Below the pieces are notes generated by a model that was not told where the DNA came from, made no database searches, and saw only the letters and a program-made list of their open reading frames with translations. A stretch of 64,000 nt of DNA from positions 1 through 64,000 of the forward strand of contig JAPDFW010000093.1 in NCBI GenBank assembly GCA_028826165.1, given 5' to 3'. This DNA comes from Anaeramoeba ignava (Eukaryota; Metamonada; Anaeramoebidae). Made by a program: the position numbers and the translations under genes. Below are positions 56,439 to 64,000 of the stretch, piece after piece. Each line of letters opens with the position of its first letter. The first letter of the stretch is position 1.

Positions 56439-59400
56439 ATGCTTCATTGGAGAAGATTTCAATTTTTTAATAAAGAAATTGTTCAAGATCCAACAACATC
56501 TAAACCAACAAACCTTTTAAAAGAATTAAGTTATACATGTTGTTCATCTGGAAAAGGCAGATTAGTTTTTGGAGGTAAAAAAATTTAATAAAAAAAATTT
56601 AATAAAAATTTAAAAAAAATTTAATAAAAATTATTTTAGATTCTTCTGGTTTAATTCATTTTGTCAATCGTCAATTTCAAATTTATGAATCATTTCAAGC
56701 TTTTAAGAATAATATCTCAAATATTTATCAATTAAAACAAAGCAATATTCTTATTTCTATTGGTCAAGATTCTGAAACAGAACATTCACCTTATTTAATT
56801 AAAATATTTAATCTTGAACAAAAAAATAAAAAAGGAGTTTATCCTATATTAAAAGAGTTGAAAATTTATTCAGGAAAATATCCAAATGTTAAAGTAAAAT
56901 TTAAATTCAAAATTAATTTATAAATTTAAATTAAAATTCATTTATAAATCAAAAATAAAATTAATTTATAAATTTAAATTAAAATTCATTTATAAATTAA
57001 AATTAAAATTTCTTTATAAATTAAAAATAAAATTAATTTATAAATCAAAATTAAAATTAAAAATAAAATTTCTTTCAGGTTTCTGTATTAGCTGTTGAAG
57101 AAAATTTGACTAAAATTGCATTAGGTTTAGAAAATGGAGCAATTGTTTTAATTCATGGTGATATTTTACGAGATAGATTTTCTAAACAAAAGTTAATTAG
57201 AAATCCAAATTTAGATTTAGTTACAAGTAAAAAATCTTTTTATCTTTTAAATTTAAAATTAAAATTAAAATTAAAACTAAAATTAAAACTAAAATTAAAA
57301 CTAAAATTAAAACTAAAATTAAAATTCATTTATAAATTAAAATTTAAAATTAAAATTAAAATTAGACTTAATATTTCTTACCAATTCAACTGAAATTGCA
57401 AATCAAAATGAAATTCTTTATTGTGCTACAAATCAATCAATAATTGCATATACTTTAATTAAAGGAGTTGCTCAAGAAAATATTTTAGATATTAATGGTT
57501 CTAAAAAAGATTGTACAGCATTATCTCAAAATGGAAATTTAATTGTTGGAAGAGATGAAGTATAAAATTAAAATTTAAAATTAAAATTAAAATTAAAATT
57601 AAAATTAAAATTAAAATTAAAATACATTTATAAATTAAAATTAAAATTAAAATTAAAATTAAAATTAAAATTAAAATTAAAATTAAAATTAAAATTAAAA
57701 TTAAAATTAAAATTAAAATTAAAATTAAAATTAAAATATAAAATTTAAATTTAAAATTAAAATTCATTTTGAAATTAAAATATAAAATTAAAATTTAAAA
57801 TTAAAATTAAAATTAAAATTAAAATTAAAATTAAAATTAAAATTAAAATTAAAATTAAAATTAAAATTAAAATTAAAATTAAAATTAAAATTAAAATTCA
57901 TTTATAAAATTAAAAAAAAGGCTGTTTTCTTCTTCACTCCTGATGGTTTAGGTCCTTGTTATGGATTTTCTGGTGAAAAAACTTTCATTTATCAATTCAA
58001 AAGTTATTTACTAACAATTACAAAAGGAGAAAAAGTAAATAGTATTTATTTTTATGACTTGAAAAACAAACACATTGCTTTTACAACAAATATGCTTACA
58101 GATTGCAAGTATATTCTAAGTGAATGGGGAGATCTATATCTTATTACATCAGATAATTCTGTATATGATAATATTATTAATATTTTAAATTTAAATTTTT
58201 AATTAAATTTTCATTTAAAATTTTTAGATTGTTAAACTTCAAGAAAAAACACTTCCAACAAAATTGGAAATTCTCTTTCAAAAGCATTTATATAATATTG
58301 CTATTGATTTGGCAAATTCACAAAATTATGATCCAAATGCTATTGCTGATATGTTTAAGAAATATGGAGATCATTTATACAGGTTTATTATAAAAAAATT
58401 ATATTATAAAATTAATATTATAAAAAAATTATATTATAAAATTATATTAAAAAATTATATTATAAAAATTAATATTAAAAAATTAATATTATAAAAATTA
58501 ATATTATAAAAAATTATTATAAAAAATTAATATTATAAAAAATTAATATTATAAAAATTGTGATTTATTAGTAAGGGTGATTTTGAAGGTGCTATTGATC
58601 AATACTTACATACAATAGGAAAATTAGAACCTTCATATGTTATTATGAGATTTTTGGAAGCTCAAAGAATTCAAAATTTAACAAAATATCTCCAAGTTTT
58701 GCATCAAAGAGGTCACGCTCAATCAGAACATACAACTTTATTATTAAATTGTTATACAAAACTTAAAGATCTCGAAAACTTAGAAAAATTTATTAAAGTT
58801 TGAAATTTATTATAGAAACAAAAATCAAATTCATAAACTAAATTTTTGGAAAATACAAATTATTCTGTTGTTTTTGATAATTTAGGGGAAATCGGATCAT
58901 GAAACAGATAAAAAAGAAGGAGAAAAAAAAGCAGAATTACAAGAAGAAGAACCAACATTTGAAATTGAACCAGCAATTAGAGCTTTAAGAAACGCTGGCT
59001 ATTATCAATTAGCACTTTATCTTGCAAAAAAAAATTCTGAACATGAAATTTGTATTCAAATTCTTGTTGATGATTTGAAAGATGCTAAAAAAGCACTTGA
59101 ATATATAAAGACACTTGATTCAAAAAATGTTTGGAATAAAACCAAAAACATGACATTAGAAAATATTAAGTTAAAAAAATGATTTCTTGTTTTAAAACAA
59201 AAATAGTCTGAAAAACTCATTAAAGATTATGGACTTCCTCTTGTTAAAAATCTTCCAAAAGAAACAACCGAATTGATAATTGGTTTATGCTCAGAAAGCA
59301 TACAAGCAGAAAACGACTCACATTTTTTTGAAAATGATAATTCTTCTCATAGAGAAAGTTTAACTGCAGTTGATCCACTTAGTTCAGGATTATCTCAACA

Positions 59401-60778
59401 AAGAACTTCGGATGTGATGGAAACCATTTTAGATAATGAAAATGATCAAGAAAACTTTTGGGATTTAGATGCTCAAAAAGAGAAATTATTTGCGAAAGTA
59501 ATTTTTTTTTTTTCAATTTGGAATAATTATAAGAAAAAGAAAGAAAATATTTAGAGATTAATTGTTTAATTTATAAATTTAGCCAAAAAAAATCCAAGAG
59601 AATAAACCAAGACAATATGATCATCAACATTCATCTAAACCTGAAGAATTTATTCATTTATTTGTTGAACAACCAATTTATTTAGTAGATTTTCTGGAAA
59701 CAATGATCTCAAAAAGACCAGATTCTTCACCTTTAGTTTATAATACTTTACTTGAATTATATCTAAGTGATGATGTAAAAAAAAAAAAAGAAAAGAAAAG
59801 AAAAATTTTGAAAATGTCTTGTTTTTGAATTTTTTCTCATTTTTATATTATTCATTTACTTAAAAATTTTTTCTTTTTAATTTCCAAAAGATTATCGAAG
59901 ATTCTCAAACAATTTCCAAAGAGGAACAAAAAAAACAGAATTATGATAAAGCACTTGCAATTCTGAAATCAAACCAATCAAATTATGATGTTGAACAAGC
60001 ATTAGTTTTAGTTCAAATGCACAATTTCCAAGAAGGAATCATCCTTCTTCTTGAAAAAAAACAGTTATATAATGAAATTATCCAAAAATACATTGCGAAC
60101 AATGAGGATGAAAAATTGATGAGAACATGCAAACAAGTTTCTGAAAACGATCCAAATTTGTGGTTGAAAGTATTGGAATATTTCTGTTCAAAAAGTGAAG
60201 TTGAAGAATCGAAAATATTAGATGTTTTGGAAGAAATTGAAAAACAAAGTTTGATTCCACCACTTTTAGTTCTTCAAGAATTAACAAAAAACCCAAAAAT
60301 CACAGTTAAAATTGTGAAGAAGTATTTGATAAAACAAATCGAATCTGAAATTGATGTTATTGAAAAGGATCAAAATCTCATTGAAAAAACAGAAAAGAAA
60401 ATCAAGGAAACCAAAGAAAGTTATCAAATACTCAAAACTCAACCCAAAATATTCCAACAAACAAAATGTTCAATTTGTTCAAATATGTTGGATTTACCGC
60501 TTGTTCATTTTCTTTGTGGTCATTCTTTCCATCTTCGTTGTTTAACAGAAAATGAAAATTATTGTCCTCTTTGTCAAGATTCAATGTCTCAAATTGATGA
60601 TATGAAAAATGCTTTAATTAGAAGTAATGTTGAACATGATGAATTTGATAAACTTCTCAAGAATTCTTCTGACGGTTTTGAAGTTATTTCAGGTTATGTT
60701 GGAAGAGGTTTACTCACTAAATATCGAAATAAGAAATTAATACCAACAAGAAATGATTATTTAAATTTGAAATTTTAA
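56439..60778 (+). CDS. VPS11: VPS11, HOPS/CORVET core subunit with C-terminal RING
   Basis: Eleven exons: 56439-56574, 56640-56893, 57079-57226, 57366-57559, 57921-58160, 58228-58382, 58572-58797, 58886-59170, 59207-59497, 59583-59774 and 59891-60778. They give about 1,002 residues. Homology is continuous: WRRFQFFNKE at the start, GDILRDRFSKQK, then FQKHLYNIAIDLANSQNYD, YGDHLYSKGDFEGAIDQY, TIGKLEPSYVI, HTTLLLNCYTKLKD and ALVLVQMHNFQEGI. It ends in the RING CSICSNMLDLPLVHFLCGHS...CPLCQ. VPS11 scaffolds the HOPS and CORVET tethers that drive endosome and vacuole fusion; its RING binds VPS18. The beta-propeller is N-terminal and the clathrin-like solenoid follows. The exon 8 donor reads AAG then TTAAAA. 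One G seems missing, or the junction is non-canonical. Other junctions are clean. Confidence 0.95.
57560..57920 (+). repeat. VPS11 intron 4: AAAATT hexamers
   Basis: The 361-bp intron is (AAAATT)n with a few ATTCATTT and TATAAA breaks. Donor GTATAA, acceptor AAAAAG. The neighbouring 139-bp intron 3 (57227-57365) has the same unit with AAAACT variants. Confidence 0.85.
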
Positions 60779-61041
60779 ACCAAAACAAGACATCAAGAAC
60801 AACAAAAAAAATTAATTAATTAATTAATTAAAAAAAAGAAGAAAATTTATTTGATTGTGATTGCGAGTAATGAAATCAACAAAAAAGTTTAAAAGATTGA
60901 ATTTTTCTTTTCTTTTTTTCTTTCTTTATTCATTTAAAAGTTCTAATCCCAATATTTTATATTTGAATCCCTATTATAATTTCAAAAAAAAAAATAATGA
61001 ATAAAAATTAAAAACAAAAATTTTTAATAAACTAAAATAAA

Positions 61042-63532
61042 CTAAACATACCAACTACAAGTAACTACTTTACTTGGTTCAATAGGATGCCATTCACAAC
61101 CAATAAGAACTTTATCATGAGCTTTTAAAGTTCTAAAAAATAAATTAATAAAATTAAAATTAAAAAATTAAATTTCAAATTAAAAAATTTTTTTACTTGA
61201 AAATCTTTGTAGTTTCCCAATCCCAAATATACAACTTTCCATCAGTATCACCAGAAATTACAAACTGACCATCAGGAGAGAAATTTACTTGACAAGCAAA
61301 TCCAGAAGTTAAATGACCTTTAAATTTTTTCTTTCCCAAAAGTTTGAATTTCCTAGTTTCATAAACAAGAACTTGATTATCCATACTTTGACAAGCAATA
61401 TAATGAGTTGAAGGATGAACAGCAACTGATGGCATGGATTGCATTTCTGGGTCACTTATATATTTGACAGGAACAGAAATTCCAAAGTCCCAAATACGAA
61501 GAGTTTTATCATCAGAAGTGCTTATAAACTTCCCACTTTTTCCAATAAATGTAACTGTATTTACTGCTCCAAGATGATAGTCATATTTTTGAACCATTTT
61601 TCCTGAAGCTGCATCAAACTATATATTTATTTTTTTTTAATAAAAAATTAAAATAAAAAAAAAGGTGAATTAACACGTGTTATTTGGGAAAAATTTTTTT
61701 TGTTTTTGGAATTGAAAAATAAAATACCTGCAGAATTGTTTTGTCTGAACATCCTGTTATAAATTGCTCATTTTCGCGAGGAGAAGGATGGAAATTTATG
61801 CATAAAGGAGTTTTCTTTGTGGAAAAAGTTTGGATCACTTGGCCTGTTTCCGTATCCCACAATTTGATTTTTTTGTCATAAGAACAAGACAAGAAATGGC
61901 GGCCGTTATAATTGAAGCAAACATCTTTGACGCCTTTTGAGTGGCCTACATATGTTTGTATGCATTTTCGACCGAATTTGTTTGAGACGTCCCAAATTTT
62001 GATTGATTGGTCGAAACTACCAGATAAAAGCAGATGACCTGTTGTTGGGAATAACGAGATTTTGCTCACACCTCGAGTATGACCGTTCCAAGTATGAGCG
62101 AGTTTTTTTGGGTACCAACATTTATGTTCTTTTTGTTTCAGATCTGTTGGGGGAATGATCCAAGATCTCTGGAGAGAATCACGTCTCCGAGTTAAATGGA
62201 ATTCTACTTGTTCCTTGAAGTTTTTTTTTGTATCATCATCTTCATCTGTTTTTTTCATTTGCTCTTCATATATTAATTTTTCTTGCTCAGTGATTTTTCT
62301 GTTTGCAAATTTTCCTTTTAATTTGACTGGTTTAGCCCAAGGGCCTTTATAATTATCCGTTGAAGGATCCCCAAACGGTTCTGCTCGCGTTTTTGTTTTT
62401 CCTTTTCTCCGGTTTGTGGCTTTTGTTTTTTTCCGATGTTTTGGTTTAAATAACATTTGATCGTAAACTGGATTTATAACTGTATCTAAAACTTCAATGT
62501 GTCCGCTTGCTATGTTTTTGTATTCTTCTGGAAGTGATGTAAATGGATCGTTGGTTTCAATTGGTTTGTAGATTTCTAGCATTTCTTTGTATGTAGGATT
62601 GTGTTCTAATATTTTGGTTCCTTTTTCAATTTTAAAATCCTATTTATTTTACAAACAAATTTTTTTTTCCGATTTTTAATTTTACAAACAAATTTTAATT
62701 TTAATTTAAATTTTAATTTTAATTTTAATTTTTTTAATTTTAATTTTAATTTTAATTTTAATTTTAATTTTAATTTTAATTTTAATTTTAATTTTAATTT
62801 ATAAATGAATTTTAATTTTAATTTATAAATGTATTTTAATTTTAATTTATAAATGTATTTTAATTTTAATTTTAATTTTAATTTTAATTTTAATTTTAAT
62901 TTTAATTTTAATTTTAATTTATAAATAAATTTTAATTTTGATTTTAATTTTAATTTTAATTTATAAATGAATTTTAAATTTAATTTATAAATGTATTTTA
63001 ATTTTTAATTTTAATTTTAATTTTAATTTTAATTTATTTATAAATGAATTTTAATTTTAATTTTAATTTATAAATGAATTTTAATTTTAATTTATAAATG
63101 AATTTCAATTTTAATTTATAAATGTATTTTAATTTTAATTTTAATTTTAATTTTAATTTATAAATGAATTTTAATTTATAAATGAATTTTAATTTTAATA
63201 TTAATTTTAATTTATAAATGTATTTTAATTTTTACAGTTTGAAGTGCAACAGGTGCTGCTAATTGTGGTACTTTTACTAATGCTGTTTCATTTGATAAAA
63301 AACCTGTTAAATCATCTTCAATTTGTCTTTTTTTTACATTTTTTTTTATATTTTCATTTTCATTTGAATTTGTTTTTAAATTTTCATTTAAATTTTCATT
63401 TAAATTCGGTTTTGAATTTATTTTTATTTCTTTTGGTTTTTCATTTTCATTTTCATTTTCATTTTCATTATTTTTATTTAAAAAATCATCATCATCTTCT
63501 GAAGATTCATATTGATTAGAAATTAATTGCAT
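61042..63532 (-). CDS. CDC40: PRP17/CDC40, WD40 splicing factor
   Basis: Exons 63236-63532, 61728-62639, 61197-61618 and 61042-61132 give 573 residues (human CDC40: 579). I chose the start at 63532 ([14 protein letters not shown]) over the upstream ATG at 63547. The N-terminal part is acidic and Asn/Glu-rich. The conserved block [16 protein letters not shown] lies upstream of the propeller. WD repeats follow: [63 protein letters not shown] and [20 protein letters not shown]. The last exon gives [20 protein letters not shown] and stops soon after, at SWYV. PRP17 acts in the second step of pre-mRNA splicing, which fits the intron-rich genome. The last blade is short; the human protein continues with a fuller final WD strand. 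Confidence 0.93.
62640..63235 (-). repeat. PRP17 intron 1: TTTTAA with TTTATAAATGAA units
   Basis: The 596-bp intron consists of TTTTAA hexamers interrupted at irregular spacing by TTTATAAATG(A/T)A units. Donor GTAAAA, acceptor ATAG. A-rich in sense. Confidence 0.85.
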
Positions 63533-63737
63533 AATAAAATAAATCAAAAAAAAATGAAAAAAATGAAAAAAATGAAAAATGATTTTTTGTTTGAAAAAAT
63601 TTTTTAATTTAAAAAAAAAAGAAAAAACAAAAAGAAAAAAGAAAAATTGTTTTTAATTATCGTTTCAATAAACCAGATAAAGATAGATATCTCAAAATAA
63701 AAAAAGAAAGGAAAAAAATAAAGTGAAAGAAATTCGA

Positions 63738-63884
63738 TTATTTTTTGCCTCCTCTTTTTGCGAGTTTTGCTTCTCGATTTCGTCTTAAAATTTCACGAGG
63801 ATCTGATGGTAAAGATTGAATTAACATTGCTGACATTGCATTTCCTCTCATTGGTGGTCTAAAATTAGGACGAGATGTTGTTCT
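63738..63884 (-). CDS. Last exon of an unidentified basic protein (partial)
   Basis: This is a 49-codon terminal exon ending in TAA. It begins after an AAAG acceptor at phase 0 and reads RTTSRPNFRPPMRGNAMSAM and LPSDPREILRRNREAKLAKR with a GGKK end. The upstream intron (63885 to the window edge) is TTTTATAAATAA repeats, so the rest of the gene lies to the right. The Arg/Lys-rich C-terminus suggests a nucleic-acid-binding or ribosome-biogenesis protein, but I do not recognise the family. An alternative acceptor two bases further in would change the frame. Confidence 0.55.
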   Translation of the reverse strand, partial: RTTSRPNFRPPMRGNAMSAMLIQSLPSDPREILRRNREAKLAKRGGKK

Positions 63885-64000
63885 CTTTAATTTTATAAAT
63901 AATTTTATAAATAATTTTATATTTAATTTTATTATTAATTTTATAAATAATTTTATAAATAATTTTATAATTAAATTTATAAATAATTTTATAATTAATT

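Noticed and set aside
1-64000. tRNA, rRNA or snRNA genes
   Set aside because: I saw no GC-rich islands with a T-loop GGTTCGAATCC-like box or other RNA-gene hallmark; a covariance-model scan would settle this.

Overview
The window is nuclear DNA from an extremely AT-rich, intron-bearing eukaryote. Evidence: spliceosomal introns with GTAAAT-type donors and AG acceptors, Rab GTPases with C-terminal Cys-Cys, a p24 cargo receptor, VPS11, PRP17 and SEM1, a mitochondrion-type Cpn10 with a likely targeting leader, and many Asn/Gln, Lys/Glu and Asn/Glu low-complexity tracts. The style (hexamer-filled introns, KEKE and NQ tracts) suggests an amoeboid protist, perhaps an anaerobe such as Anaeramoeba. 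That assignment is a guess from style. The standard genetic code fits every gene read here.

Layout: 1-5408 (-) is the N-terminal part of a giant RNF213-like ATPase that runs off the left edge. 5945-7341 (-) is a p24/TMED receptor; 7451-9301 (-) a helical-repeat protein; 9511-10407 (-) a metallophosphoesterase. 10712-15217 (+) is a CH-domain protein with PH-like repeats, in three staggered frames. 15379-18502 (+) is a Rab24-like GTPase with a 2.3-kb intron. 19625-20602 (-) is Cpn10; 21097-21472 (-) SEM1 copy 1; 21697-26240 (-) a double DH-PH RhoGEF; 26440-32433 (-) a RasGAP-VPS9 protein (Gapex-5/GAPVD1 type); 32614-32988 (+) SEM1 copy 2, an inverted duplicate; 33204-34118 (+) an unknown gene; 34497-37510 (-) a Rab1/35-like GTPase. 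37900-45037 (-) is a SAC9-like protein; 45273-51540 (-) a fused E1alpha-E1beta-E2 2-oxoacid dehydrogenase; 51883-56302 (-) a GIGYF-like protein; 56439-60778 (+) VPS11; 61042-63532 (-) PRP17/CDC40; 63738-63884 (-) the last exon of a further gene.

Many products act in membrane traffic and phosphoinositide or small-GTPase control: two Rabs, a Rab GEF/RasGAP, VPS11, p24, SAC9-like and RhoGEF. Others are housekeeping (proteasome lid, splicing, chaperonin, translation repression). I see no operon logic. Neighbours lie 100-400 bp apart and both strands are used.

The highlights are the single-polypeptide E1alpha-E1beta-E2 gene, a plant-SAC9-like protein whose catalytic Arg is lost, an 11-kb-spaced inverted duplication of SEM1, a 67-nt foldback hairpin inside a SAC9-like intron, and introns made almost wholly of hexamer repeats that are A-rich on the sense strand. 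Several genes need single-base frame corrections, mostly at homopolymers; assembly error is the first explanation to test.
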